From Apostichopus japonicus (taxonomy: Eukaryota; Echinodermata; Holothuroidea; Aspidochirotida; Stichopodidae), in the NCBI RefSeq assembly GCF_037975245.1, contig NC_092573.1, positions 25,759,265-25,823,264 on the forward strand: a stretch of DNA of 64,000 bases, written 5' to 3'. Shown piece after piece: positions 48,401-59,983 of this stretch. The translations under genes were made by a program, and so were the position numbers. The notes under the pieces were generated by a model, which saw only the letters and a program-made list of their open reading frames with translations, made no database searches and was not told the origin of the DNA. How positions within the stretch are numbered: the first letter of the stretch is position 1; each line of letters starts with the position of its first letter.

Positions 48401-51400
48401 TTGTCCTGAAAGGCATCTCCCAACTTGGGTTGCAAGAAAAATTTGGTGAAGGCAAAAAAAATAAAAAATGAAGCAAACAGATCCAATGTACAGTTATGCT
48501 CCCTTTCATGCAGTAGTAGTAGCAGCAGCTGAAGACCAGCAGAGAAGGGAATAACTCACCCATTGGTGTCTGCTGCCCCCATACTCCACCTACAACAACC
48601 ATGAAGACATGTTAAATTGACTTTGTACATTGACACAGAGATGAATCCCTACCAATAGTGTATACTGACTACATGCATGGACTTAAAAAGTAAAAACCAT
48701 TTGTATAGTTTAGTGTGCAGGAGTCAACAACTGTACTACTTCTCCTATGTTAACGAACCATATTGATTCCTCAACCTGCATGTTACATGTTAAAGACTAT
48801 TGTCTTTAACATATCTGGCAATGACCCATTGGAATCACCATTCTACAGTTATCAACAAAAAAACCCACAGTGAACGATGTAGGATAAGACAGAACAGAGA
48901 TGTACATTTGTCTCTTTCCCGATAAAATGTGAACTTACTCATCGGCTGCTGTTGACCACCCCATGCTCCAGCTGAAAAAGATGGAAGCAAGGCACATATA
49001 CTGTGAACATTTCTAACAAACAGGAAAGTAAAGGCAAGTAGGCAGAAGTCAAACTAGTTTCCTCATTACTTTCAGAGTTTCGCTTTAGCTGATAACTTCC
49101 TTCAAACTTCTTTGCCATACCTTCCTTCCCCCCCCCCCCCCGGCGTTTTTTGTTGTTTTCGTAACGTGTTAGCAATGTGTGACCATACTTGTTCAAACCA
49201 ATACACCATCACAAACCAGGGATACATCTACCAGCTACTCTCAGAATGTCAGTTTGATTACTGGCAGTGTCTTCATTCACCTGAAATGCAATCTCCAGAT
49301 GGATGAAGACACAATCTTCACATGTATCCTAATAATGACCTAATTAAAGCAGGATTCCTGAAATGCAATCTCCAGATGGATGAAGACACAATCTTCACAT
49401 GTATCCTAATAATGACCTAATTAAAGCAGGACTCTCGGTTTGACTTCCAGTGACATGGCAGTTTCTTCATATTGTACTGTATTGTGATCTCTCACCTGAA
49501 CTTTCGCAATTTGTCGTTATTTTACTCACTTTCTGTCCACAAACAGAAGTAAAAGAACAATTTGTCCCTTTCTGTTATTCTAATGTTTGTGTGTGTTTCT
49601 TAGTGTGAATCTTCCTGCAGCAGATGATTCCTGATCTGAATCTCAATATCTGTTACAGCAAGCATTCATCTTCTACTACAATGAGCCGCCACTCATCTCC
49701 TCCTCACCCAGGTGTTCCTTACCATTGTTGTATTGGTATCCATCTCCCTGTCCTCCCTGAGCCTGCCAGTTACCCCCTCCTTGGCCACCAAAACCACCTC
49801 CTTGTCCACCTCCTCCTCCATAGCCAAATCCATTGCCTCTTCCTCCATCTGGGCCCTGGAACCTGTACCGGTGTTCAGCTGCCTTACACTCAACCTATAC
49901 AAACCAAGTTCAAAACAGGAGGTCATGTTAGTCTAATAGCCTTGCCTTTTTCTATTTTACTGATAGAGATTGCTAATAACTTAACATGACATTAGCTTTA
50001 ACACCCTAACTAAATGAATGAATAATCACTCCTCATTGAAATAGTTCTCACTATCTGAAAAACCCTCCATGAAAAGGTTTTTTTACCTTTTCCTTTTTCT
50101 AATTGCATTTTGGAAGCGAAGGGAGAACCTTGATTGGACTTTCTTTGGTTTGATACTGATCTATTTATATTTCCAAACACAGATCAGAATCTATGCAGCA
50201 TCACCCTTCTCATTGGTAAGACCTTCTTCTCTCATTACCACTATATCAACTAACTTATTAAACAACACTATTATGAAATTGTTGAAGAGGTACATCAGAA
50301 ATGAGGAGGTGGCTATTCATTACCATCATTTACACTTAAACTAATCAGGAATTACATATGGTAGATGGATTAACCAATGTTGATGCGTAAATTAATACAC
50401 CAATAGTTTGTTTAGCTTAGTTATTATTGTGAAGGCAGCACACATAGCATAATAAATAGGCAGTGCATGTATGAACAGGCAGTAATGTTGCCATTGACTT
50501 TCTAGAGAGTGGTATCATGTACTGTAATATCCACCATAGGCAACTGTATGAGGATCATTATTCACACAATAACAAATTTACATTTCCTGGGCAAAAAACC
50601 CCAACTAGATTATCCACACTCGATACAAACTGCATAATTATTTCCAGGAGGGTTATTATTGTTTGTATGTTTGTTTCATCCTGGGAGGCATATTTGGTAC
50701 ACTATGTGTGCTCTTCACATAACTAGGACACATATGATATGTTTTATCCTGGGAGGCATATTTGGTACACTATGTGTGCTCTTCACATAACTAAGACACA
50801 TATGATTAGAAAAATATCTCTAACTTCAATACATTTCCCGTACATTCTTAAATAAGTCTAAGCTTCCTGTAATTCCTCCAGCCTTATTATTGTGACTGGC
50901 GGAGAGTACCAGAATGTGCTCACAATGTATGTTACTTAACAATGCTTAATCTTTATCATTAGGCTAACTTAATTTATATTCTGAGAAATTATTACTTGTG
51001 TACCTTAAATGTAATCATCAGTTTGTTTTGCAGAGATATTCCCTGAGACTGCTCCATGTTAGTGTGACGACATGAAGATGTCTCCCTCCCCCAACCCCCC
51101 CCCCCACCCCCCAACAGATAGTCAACAATGTGTCATTGAAGAAGATCCAGGCAAAGTAGTTGATATCAAAAGCTAACGATGGAATCCATCTATTTAATAC
51201 AACTTATTCACTAATTACCAAATCAACTGAAATATACCAAGATTAAAGATATAGATTTATATGTATATATATATGGAAGGTAGTCGACTCATCATCTAAA
51301 ATGGAAGTTATATCAAATAATATTACTTTATAAAACCAACATTCCAACTTCTAACCTACAATTTTAAAAGCCTGCACTTGGCACTTTGAAAAGACGTTTT

Positions 51401-54400
51401 TTTCTCCTGTTTTAAGTACTGACACCTAATATAATATAAACTTAAACAATAGACGTATCTGGTAAATTACAGGCAACAGTACAGCTACAACGAGAAGGGG
51501 AAAGGTAAATAATAAAAAAAGTAATAACCAAAGGTTCCTTGGAGCATTCTGATAGTTTCATGCAAAAACTTAAAAACCTTTAATGTCTGTGCTTTACGTT
51601 ACATATTACAAGCACTTACCATGTCAAAACTACATGCAAATGTTAAGACCATTATCCCCAAACTAACTTTTAACTGTTAACTTAAAAAGTTAAACACTTT
51701 TTGTTTATAACAGTAAGAAACAACATCGTTCTTTGATAGTGGACATAATGAGGTAACTTTTCCTTTACTTGAATAGTTTTCATGTTTTTAAAACTTTGTT
51801 CTTGCTTTTTTAATCAATGTTTACATTAAGAAAGGAAAGTACTAGTAAATAAAATATAAAAATTAAAAAAAAAACAGATTTTGTTTGGTTCTTAGAGAGA
51901 TATTACATCTGACCTCAGTATGCTCCAAGCCCTTATGAATGAACAGTACTTTAAAACGTATACTTAGTCTTTTAAACTTAGTCCATTTACACTTTTGCCA
52001 TCGCATTGCACAAAGCGTTCATCAATGAGCTTCTGGACAGGTTCGGCCGTGGCGAAGGTGACGAAAGCAAATCCTAAGCAGGAAGGTATAGTGTCGTTTA
52101 CTTAATACATCAAATAAAATGGCATCCAAAAAAGACACATCAAGGATGAAAGTCCACCTCCACTTTGATTTTCATTACATCTCCAGTGCACTTTAGCATT
52201 TGCTCATTTTAACCCCCTCTTTTTCCCCATTTTTACATTCCTCTGTCTTCTCCCAACCACAAACAGAAGTTTCACTAGAACATCCTTACTCCCAGAATTT
52301 GTCATGAAGAAGATGTTTTACAAGAAATTTTAAAACCGGTATTTTTCTAACCAGCTATTTTAGTTTTCAACAATTGCATACAGTTTGTTTTTTTGAACAA
52401 CCGTACGGTTCATTTGCTTTCCTTCTTTATTTATTTATGTTTTTACTAGAATTCTACCTCCACTTTATCTCGTTCAAATACTGAATGCAGCAGGGCTTTT
52501 GTACAGGTCAACAGAGCAAAACAGACTATTTGACAGTAGTGTGCAGAAATACTTTTACAATCGAAAATCTATGCCAAACCAAAATGTGGTGGTTCCAACC
52601 CAGTGACTTTTAATTCATAAGAATTACGAAACTTCATTACCTATGGAAAACAAAACTGAGAAATAGTACTCATTTAAATAATTGGTAAATTAAAACAATA
52701 CTTTAAAAAGAAAAACACATATCACATGACACTTAAAAAATTGGTTATACGTAACATGTTGTTTTTTAAAGTAAATTGAGACAACCCAAGTTTCCACAAA
52801 TCATCACTCCAAAAACAACCTTCCATTCTCTCATACCATTGTACAAAACATTAAGAAAAATTGCTTCAGATTAAACTTTTGGTGGATAGCAATCATGGAA
52901 TTATTTACATTTTTCAAAGCAGCGTTGATTTGATATCCACTTTTATTCATTTGTTTATCAAAATATAGTGAAATGCACCGTTTCTGTGTACTAAAACCGT
53001 AAACAATTCTGCACAGTCCCTCGTGATATCTGCCAACTTTTGGACACGTTCATGTAAACTTGTTTTAGTACTACATGCTGTATTTTCAAAATGGTCTTAT
53101 ATGTTATATCTTTGTGTAATAATTCATTAAGATAGTGAGGGAAACTAAATAATGCAATAAAAGTACTTTCATATTCAAAAGATATATATGAGAAAACAAA
53201 AGTCACAAATTTATGTACAAAACTGGTCCTTACAGCTGCAGTTTGCATGAAGGTGTAACTTTTTATGTTATTGACCAATCCATGCATATAATATTCAGTC
53301 ATAAATAAGATACTATACCCTCCAACCTGACTTTAAATATGTAAATGGGGCCATATCCATTTGATTACTCTCAGTATTCAAGACTTCAATCATAATTTAC
53401 AGAAATAATAATTCACTTCCTAAATTATGGCACTTCCAGGCACCAGAATGTAGTAACTTCAACACAAAAATTGCAGATTCAAAAGGCCTTGTCATACTTC
53501 CTGGGACTAAGAATACAAAACATCTTCCCTTGTAGGAAAATGAATTGATGGTGAATATGAGGAAGTGTGGGGGGGGGAGAGATTTGGTAATTAAATGGAG
53601 TCTATATGTGTAATTCAAAATGCTTACATGCTACTTGTGGTGTGCTGTGTTCTTCATTTTATGTTGTTCAAAACTAGAACCATCATTTTGTTCCTTTCTT
53701 TCAATTTCATATTAGACTTTAATCTTTTAATAATGCTAAACTAACATCCCCTTAACACCATCTATTATCATTTCAATTATTCACTTCCTAAGCTTTTTAC
53801 TAGCACCTTTTGCTTAAAATTATCAAGTTTTTTTAAAAACAAGTTGATTAAGTTTAAAGATTTTTTTTAATAGGTATAGCTTTTAATAGTTTAAAGACAA
53901 TCTTTCCTACAAAAAGAAATGAAAAATTTGTTCATTCTGAAACTTAATGATATTTTTTTTACACTAACATTAATTATTTAACCTTGGACCTAAAAGCACA
54001 AAAGGACAACTGCTAAATTGTCAAAGAAAGGACATTAAGATCTACAAACAAATAATACTGTGTAACACATTGAAACACGTCACTAAAATACCAGCACAAT
54101 CTCTAACCATACACGGTAAGTTCAAGTGAGTTTCATTACCTAACACCCCAAACTCAAATAAAGAAAAACAAAAAAATTCTATTTTAAGTATTTTGTACCA
54201 TTCTTCTACCAAAATAGAAGTGTATGCAGACTAAAACAAAAGGGCTCCCTTCCCTGCTAAGATTTAACAAAAGAAACCCCACAATCCATGACCTAAGCTA
54301 CCTCTGTACATTAAGAAATTTGTTTAAAAGTTCAAGGAATCAAAATGAGATAGTCAATACTAACATAAATGACATAAATATGTAAAAAAAAAACATATTT

Positions 54401-57400
54401 AAACTTTTATGGACGATTTGGAATACTCAATGAAACGTTTTAATTTTTAAAATTATGATGAAATATTACTGACTCTGTCCTCCAGGAGCTAACAGACTAA
54501 AAAGTTGTTTGCCATCTTTAAATTGCATGGAAGTATAACTTGAATTCTGAGATATGACATTATCAGTGCAAAAAACAAAAGAAATTTAGTTTACCTTTAA
54601 TCAGAGCAATATCATACAACAACTCCCTTACCTCTCAAGTTGCCAGTATTTCTGTCCTTCATAATCTTCACATGCTGGACCTGGTAGGGTTAAAGCATAG
54701 AGTTCATAGTATCATCATGTGTTATGCATACTAATCCACTAGAAAGGAAAACAACTTGAAATGGTCAATCATCACTTCTGACACAAACAACTTTTGTGCA
54801 TGCTACAAATTGCTGAAAGGTTTCAAAAAAAGTTTTGACAACTTTAAGTGGCCATTATCTGACTTTCTAGCATATTTAGGGCAAGTACTGATGACCTTTG
54901 ACATGAAGACTACTCACATTGAGTAGGCAGTCCTTAACTTAACAGTGATAAGTTTGTAAACATTTTAATGTATCTGGTGCCAAAGATGGACATTTTTACC
55001 AAAACTACTGGATGTTGCTCAAAATGAGATTACAAACTAAGACATATTCCTAGACTTCTGCCAAAACAGACAAATTTGAGAATATCTGAATATTCAACAG
55101 TCTTCTGAAAGTTAGTCACACAATCTTATTGTTTATTAGCATGGCCAAGGTTAAACAAAAGCTAATCTGAAACTAACAAGTTTAACCTTCCCAGTATGTG
55201 ATATAAAACTTAATAAATCCAAGAACCCTTTATTTTATAGGATGCTAATATCAGCAGTTTTGAATATTTGTTTAATAAAAAATGCCATAAAGATACTTAA
55301 TATTTATCACAGTGTTAATCTATTCAAGCTTTCCACATCATAGGATCAGGATGTTTACAACAAATGGCACACGAATGCGTGTCAATAAGTCACAGATTAA
55401 TTTATACGAGGAAATCAGGCATAGTAGATGAAATGTTACTCACTTCTCCGTAGGCACTGAAACTGTTCTTCAGTGTTTCCTCACTACATGTCTGTGGCAA
55501 ACCTCCTACAAAGATCTTATTTGGAGAATCAGGCTGACCTGCCCCATCCTGCTTCTGCTGGGAATCCCTCTGACGACATGCTTTTACATCCAGCTACAAT
55601 AAAAACAGAATATTATCAAATGAATTTAAATAAATATTAAAAAAAATATATATATATACATTATTTAACATTAATTTTTGGAATTTAGTGTGTGATATCG
55701 ATAAAACTATCTGGTTTATTCTGTGAGAATCCATACAACTTGATGGTATCTTTCTATTACAAACTTGCTGCATTGTACAAAACATATGAGAGGTACACAA
55801 TGGGGCCATTGCCCACCTGCTTCATGATAGATAAGATACCTGAAGCATGATCTTTAAAAATTGCCCTAGAAACAATATGAGTCACCACATGAGAATAAAG
55901 CAAATGATGTAATAAAATGCAAACACCATTGAACACTCACCGTTTTACCATTAAGAACAAGAGGTTCTGGATCGTTGAGGAGTTCTTCAGCACTTGATGG
56001 ATCCCTGAATTTGACAAATCCAAAGCCTCTGTTACGATCCGGCATGGTAGCATCTTTCATGAGAACAATATCGTCGATTTGTCCTTTGTTTTCAAACAAA
56101 CTGCGGAATTCCTCTGGGTGAACAAAAAGAGTGGAGTCCTGATTTTAGAGTCTCAAAACGTAAACAAAAGATGCCAATTTATACAAAAAAAAAAAAAAAA
56201 AAAAATCTCAATTATTTACCAAGGAGAAAGATCTCTTGAAATACGCTAGCATTTGTGGTCAAAACTACAATACAGTTCAATTAACACATTTTCTGTCTGG
56301 ACAATGTATTACTAATAAAGTGGAAATCAGCATAGTGAGTGGACTACTCCCAAGACACACAAGGCCTAAAACTGTAGAATAAATTGAAACTGATCAGTCG
56401 CAACAATTTTCTGAGTTGTCCTGTACATATATTATAGCAGAGTCTAAGTCAATAATTCATCCATTATTAATGCAATGTTCCATTTTAAAGGCATTTTGAT
56501 CAAACACATTGACCGGTTAATAATGCACCCAGTGAATAATTTAGTACTCAAAGTTTGTGAAGCAGTTTTGAGGCCTCTGAATTCCAAAGTTATACAAAAC
56601 ACAATAGATCCAATCCTGTGAACAAAAACACAGCTACACATATATCTTTGTATTTGTACAGCAATTTGCCCTAATGCGATACTGGATAAATTATACCCTA
56701 GTACCCATCACACTTAATCCAACCACCCCAATCATCTGTAACCACTGTGAGTACCATAGTATGACAAACTTGATCTACAGTATAGGTCTACATAGGCTAA
56801 ATAAATGTCAATTACAATATCAAAACACCTGAAATTAACAACTGTACAAGGAAGTAACTTTACCTGGCCTTGTATTTTTATCAACACCTCCAATAAACAA
56901 TTTTCTGAAATACAAAAAAGAAAAGAAGATTCATTGAATAAATTAAGAAACTGCTTATCTAGCTGTAAAAATCCTGTGCACGCAAATGACTTGGCCCGAA
57001 TGTTTAAAGGTAATCAGCCAGATGTTTCCAATATAGCAGAAACTTCTTTACGAAGAGACTAAATTAGCAACAACAACAAAGCAGGCCTAGCCTAGCATTA
57101 GACAGATAGGGCAAGGCACAGACTAATGTGTTGGGCCAAAGTCTACAACTTTGAAGACAAAAAAAATTAAAAGCATTGAAGTAGCCTACTGACAGAGCAG
57201 TTAGAAGAGAGGAAGTAAGAAGATGAGAGAACTGCATTCTTTGGTTATTTTTAGGGAGTAAGATCTCTAAATCCCCCAAAAAAGGGCAATACTGGGGGGA
57301 GGGTGTTAAAAGCTTAAATAAAAAACACAATTTGATCACACATAGCTGAATGGATTCAAACTCATGAAATATGTAACTCTGCTTCGCTGCAAAAGGTTTA

Positions 57401-58292
57401 GGTTGCTTGCTGTATCGTTGCTTGTAATATCTGAAGATGCGTCAATTACGGAGGTACGTCAATTATGAAGCCTTTACTATACTACTCTTACGGACCTGAG
57501 AATGAAAGTAATTTCATATGTGAAGCATTGTTTTCAGTATAGCCTAATATAAGAAATGACCTGACTAGGCAACTGTAATTATGTAAAAAAACTCTACATA
57601 AGGGTAGAGAGATGTGAAGGGTAATTCTCAAAGAAGGCTAGGCCTAGGTGCTGTGGCCAAGTGGATATATGCGGTGGCATTTGAAGCAATGAGGCTTAGC
57701 AATCCGGAGGTTCCGGGTTGATACCTTACACAGTAAGGTAGGTTTTTCATCCAAGGGCAATCTACGATACTTCAATATGAAGTTCGAGTTAAAATGTTGA
57801 ATTGGAAGCCAAATGACTTGTAAGTTGTAATCCATAACATAGGTCTAAGCCCTTGCGGGTTTTCCCACATGTGGTCACTTAAGGATCATAAAACTAACTA
57901 CTGATTATTTTTACTATAGAGCCTAAACATAATTTGAGGAAAATAAAACATTAATTGTCCGACTCGTGAAGAATTGGACTTGCTAGCAGATTCTTAATCC
58001 GATTAATGGTATAATATAACTTACACTACAGTTACAGGAATATACTAGGCCTAGCCTAATCGATACTGTGTTGTACACATTGGCTTACACTACTACAAAG
58101 AATGGCTTAGATTTTATAGCCTAACGTTCATCAAGTGTACCTTAGTCAAAAGCCTAACCAAGAGACCAAAACGAGGAAGAGTCTATTAAAATTGCAATTA
58201 TTAAAGGCATAAGCCATACTAAATTTGGCAAACACACTCAAAGAGCATGCTCCAGGGAAATTTGGAACGTACCCGAGTTCTTCATCACCCAT
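43304..58292 (-). CDS. DAZAP1/hnRNP-like RNA-binding protein with two RRMs and Gly/Gln/Tyr-rich tail, 12 exons, 404 aa
   Basis: Family role: proteins of this type bind mRNA and act in splicing, transport and translation, shuttling between nucleus and cytoplasm. Exons 58292-58273, 56904-56864, 56113-55941, 55593-55444, 54680-54632, 52073-51991, 49894-49723, 48971-48939, 48589-48560, 45774-45586, 44660-44556 and 43473-43304 join in frame to 1215 nt. RRM1 (about 8-80) has KLFIGGV and RGFGFVKF; RRM2 (about 103-180) has KIFVGGL and GFAFVTF. Both RNP cores are intact. The tail (180-404) is rich in G, Q, Y, S, N and includes a run of seven Gln, a low-complexity composition often linked to RNP granule formation. 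Length and layout match DAZAP1; orthology versus a related hnRNP is not settled. A paralogue with the same exon pattern starts head to head at 59964. Confidence 0.92.
43918..44143. repeat. 51-bp tandem repeat, about 4.5 copies, in intron 11
   Basis: Unit contains GGTGTCTAGATGTGGAACAA then CTCATCCACAAAGCTAACCA. Successive copies differ at few sites. Confidence 0.92.
44556..44660 (-). CDS. DAZAP1-like (minus) exon 11: Tyr/Gln/Ser-rich
   Basis: NANQGYSANYSGAYGTTQPQ and QSQYGSQAATGYSAQ, with G/S-Y-S/G repeats; phase 1-1. Confidence 0.88.
45373..45400. repeat. (CT)n microsatellite
   Basis: About fourteen CT dinucleotides in intron 10. Confidence 0.9.
45586..45774 (-). CDS. DAZAP1-like (minus) exon 10: Gln/Gly/Tyr-rich
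   Basis: GNYNQAGYGRGQSSGGQWNQ, then a run of seven Gln and YGGGYTSAQTQGYGDQYSQG. Prion-like composition. Confidence 0.9.
45775..48559. other. Intron 9 of the DAZAP1-like (minus) gene
   Basis: 2.8 kb with no exon found. Frames 3' of exon 9 splice directly to exon 10, so none is needed. It contains the degenerate 46.0-46.6 kb repeat tract. Confidence 0.7.
46389..46628. repeat. 111-bp tandem duplication within a longer degenerate repeat tract
   Basis: AGCATTATCAAAGACTTGAT occurs at about 46389 and 46500 and a shortened form near 46609. Looser relatives (ATCAAAGACTTGACAAC) extend upstream from about 46010. Confidence 0.85.
48560..48589 (-). CDS. DAZAP1-like (minus) exon 9: 30-nt micro-exon
   Basis: Encodes SGVWGQQTPM, an apparent duplicate of exon 8's AGAWGGQQQPM. 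Phase 1-1, skippable. Confidence 0.8.
48939..48971 (-). CDS. DAZAP1-like (minus) exon 8: 33-nt micro-exon
   Basis: Encodes AGAWGGQQQPM between TTTTTCAG and ATGA|GTAAGT, phase 1-1. It could be skipped without a frameshift. Confidence 0.8.
   Translation of the reverse strand: MEHGVVNSSR
49280..49433. repeat. 77-bp tandem duplication
   Basis: CCTGAAATGCAATCTCCAGA begins both copies (49280 and 49357). The two are almost identical until AGCAGGA. Confidence 0.95.
49723..49894 (-). CDS. DAZAP1-like (minus) exon 7: end of RRM2 and Gly-rich segment
   Basis: VECKAAEHRYRFQG closes RRM2. A Gly/Phe/Tyr/Gln-rich stretch follows. Confidence 0.92.
49895..51990. other. Intron 6 of the DAZAP1-like (minus) gene
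   Basis: Only the 68-bp duplication and a C-rich run (51090-51108) stand out. Confidence 0.65.
50678..50804. repeat. 68-bp tandem duplication
   Basis: ATCCTGGGAGGCATATTTGG starts at 50678 and 50746. The copies differ at one or two bases. Confidence 0.95.
51991..52073 (-). CDS. DAZAP1-like (minus) exon 6: RNP1 of RRM2
   Basis: GFAFVTFATAEPVQKLIDER then FVQCDGKS. Donor AAAAGT|GTAAAT is weak; read-through would end after eight extra codons at TAA. Confidence 0.9.
52074..54631. other. Intron 5 of the DAZAP1-like (minus) gene
   Basis: AT-rich, no repeat or gene recognised; one short poly-G run near 53570-53577. Confidence 0.65.
54632..54680 (-). CDS. DAZAP1-like (minus) exon 5: RRM2 middle
   Basis: 49 nt encoding VQHVKIMKDRNTGNLR. 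Same length as the corresponding paralogue exon (63794-63842). Confidence 0.92.
55444..55593 (-). CDS. DAZAP1-like (minus) exon 4: linker and RNP2 of RRM2
   Basis: LDVKACRQRDSQQ linker, then NKIFVGGLPQTCSEETLKNS and FSAYGE; 50 codons, phase 0 at both ends. Confidence 0.95.
55941..56113 (-). CDS. DAZAP1-like (minus) exon 3: body of RRM1 with RNP1
   Basis: EEFRSLFENKGQIDDIVLMK then RNRGFGFVKFRDPSSAEELL and ending LNGKT. Acceptor CACCCAG, donor ACG|GTGAGT, phase 0. Confidence 0.95.
56864..56904 (-). CDS. DAZAP1-like (minus) exon 2: RNP2 of RRM1
   Basis: 41 nt encoding KLFIGGVDKNTRP between TTTCAG and CCAG|GTAAAG. Confidence 0.9.
56905..58272. other. Intron 1 of the DAZAP1-like (minus) gene
   Basis: Holds a tRNA-derived SINE-like element near 57650-57740. 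Nothing else recognised. Confidence 0.6.
57650..57740 (+). mobile_element. tRNA-derived SINE-like sequence of a second type
   Basis: TGGCCAAGTGG (57654-57664) resembles an A box. About 45 bp later a weak B-box-like GGTTCCGGGTTGATACC follows, a spacing seen in class II (Leu/Ser-type) tRNAs. It is unlike the 15.3-16.0 kb family. Too diverged for a functional tRNA call. Confidence 0.45.
58273..58292 (-). CDS. DAZAP1-like (minus) exon 1: MGDEEL
   Basis: 20 coding nt, ATG to donor CTCGG|GTACGT. Supported by the matching MSDEEL exon of the paralogue at 59964. Confidence 0.85.
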
Positions 58293-59963
58293 TGTTGCGA
58301 TTTATTTGTAAAATGCTGGTAAATGTTCTTGAACCACACGGCTGTAAAATGGTTGAAGCTTTGAATGCGTCCGACGCATGTGAGTGACGTCAGAAAATCT
58401 TAATAATTTATTGAGCGCCGTTTGTTGTAATAGAAGTTTCACGCGTTACCGCGATAAAGCAGGATATAAGAACTTCCTGCTTTATGGTACCCCCTTAGTA
58501 CCGTTCGACATAATATGAGAACTGTATCCCTAGTCAAAAAAAGTCTAGGCAGGGCTGAAGTCGAGTCCTGAAATTGAGGCTCCGAGCCCGAGTTAGACAA
58601 TGCGATTCTTCAACATAAACTGTCTCATTAGGTAGGTACTGCACTTCATCAATTATAATTCATTTTCTCTCGAAAACCAAATGTTGAGTACTACTGGATT
58701 CAGATTCTTGGTCCTCCCCTCTTAATTATTTGTATGAAAGAAATCAATATTGTATCTACAAACAGTAACAATCGTCTCTTGAAAGTGTCCCTGTTGTAAA
58801 CAAGTCCAAATTTCAACTGGTTTGCAACCAATATGCACTGGGAAAGGGGTTTGTGATACTTAAGTGTAATCCTCACCTCTTTTGAACCTTTCTATCTCAT
58901 CTCTATCGACGATTTGTGCAAATTGGTTATAAAATCGATGTCCACATTGAGGTACAAACTGGGTGGGCTGGTGTGACTAAGTGTATTATCATTGGGTGGC
59001 ATAATAACATGGGTTGACTTAACCTTCAAAACAAGTAGGATATCACAGCCTATTTACAGTGCATTAATTAATGTAAAAAGCTAAAGGTCACATGATCAAT
59101 GGAGGTAAAAGGTCAAGGATATTCCGGTGGCTAAGCAAGGTTATGGTAGCTAAGGTTGACTGCTCAGCAAGATTGCTAAAAAATTAAATTTAGTACAAAG
59201 ATGTTACTGGTCTTTTGGCTGTTATGCACATGCCAAATGGCAAAATAGCTAATAGCATTATACCCATGGGGATGTTTTGATTGTCTGAATGCATTGTTTG
59301 AATGAATGTTTAGAGCGAATTTAAAGAAAATATCAAAGGTCATTACTTCAAATTTGGTGAGTCAAAGTGATGACATCAAAGTGGTGTAACTGTTAAGCCA
59401 AACTGAGATCTGTAACACCATCGGTTGACTACTTGTTTGTTCCTCTTCTTTCCACCTGTTACATCATGTTTCTTTTCTTCATTTGTTCTTCAGGGAGTGT
59501 CACGTCAAGCCCACCATGGTTTTCAGCATAATTACGCTTCATAAGCTACATCTTCATCACCATCATACACTTTTAAACTTGAACTAACATCGTCAGGATC
59601 ATACGGTTAACGTCTCGATGTAAGAGGACAGATTGAGAGTGGATATAAAGTTATTTCATTGGCGTTCCAATTGTCTTCTATCTAAGGTGACTTTCCTCGA
59701 CAGTATCATTGTTTTATAAGATCGCACGACGTTGACATTTTGGCGTACCATACTTTTTAGCTTCGCTCGATATAATAGCGTTACCAAATGCTCCACACAG
59801 CGCGATGCCGCGCCGGTACACATATGTACGTGTACGTAATTAAGTACGTAGATGCTTACGGCATATATAGAGAGATCCAAGCACACGCGTTTCTTTGTCA
59901 ACCCAACCTTTTGACGTTGTTGAGCTTGACTTCTACAGATAAATACCCCACATTTCATTTACC
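58293..59963. promoter_or_regulatory. 1.67-kb intergenic space between head-to-head DAZAP1-like genes
   Basis: The two start codons diverge from this interval, so both promoters and 5' UTRs must lie here or in further 5' exons. I see no clear TATA box or initiator. An 11-bp stem inverted repeat (58454-58464 with 58475-58485) lies 160 bp upstream of the minus-strand ATG. Function is inferred from position only. Confidence 0.4.
58454..58485. repeat. 11-bp stem inverted repeat
   Basis: ATAAAGCAGGA, a 10-nt loop, then TCCTGCTTTAT. Confidence 0.85.
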
Positions 59964-59983
59964 ATGAGTGATGAAGAACTTGG
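59964..59983 (+). CDS. DAZAP1-like (plus) exon 1: MSDEEL
   Basis: ATG in context ACCATGA; donor CTTGG|GTAAGC, phase 2. Confidence 0.9.
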
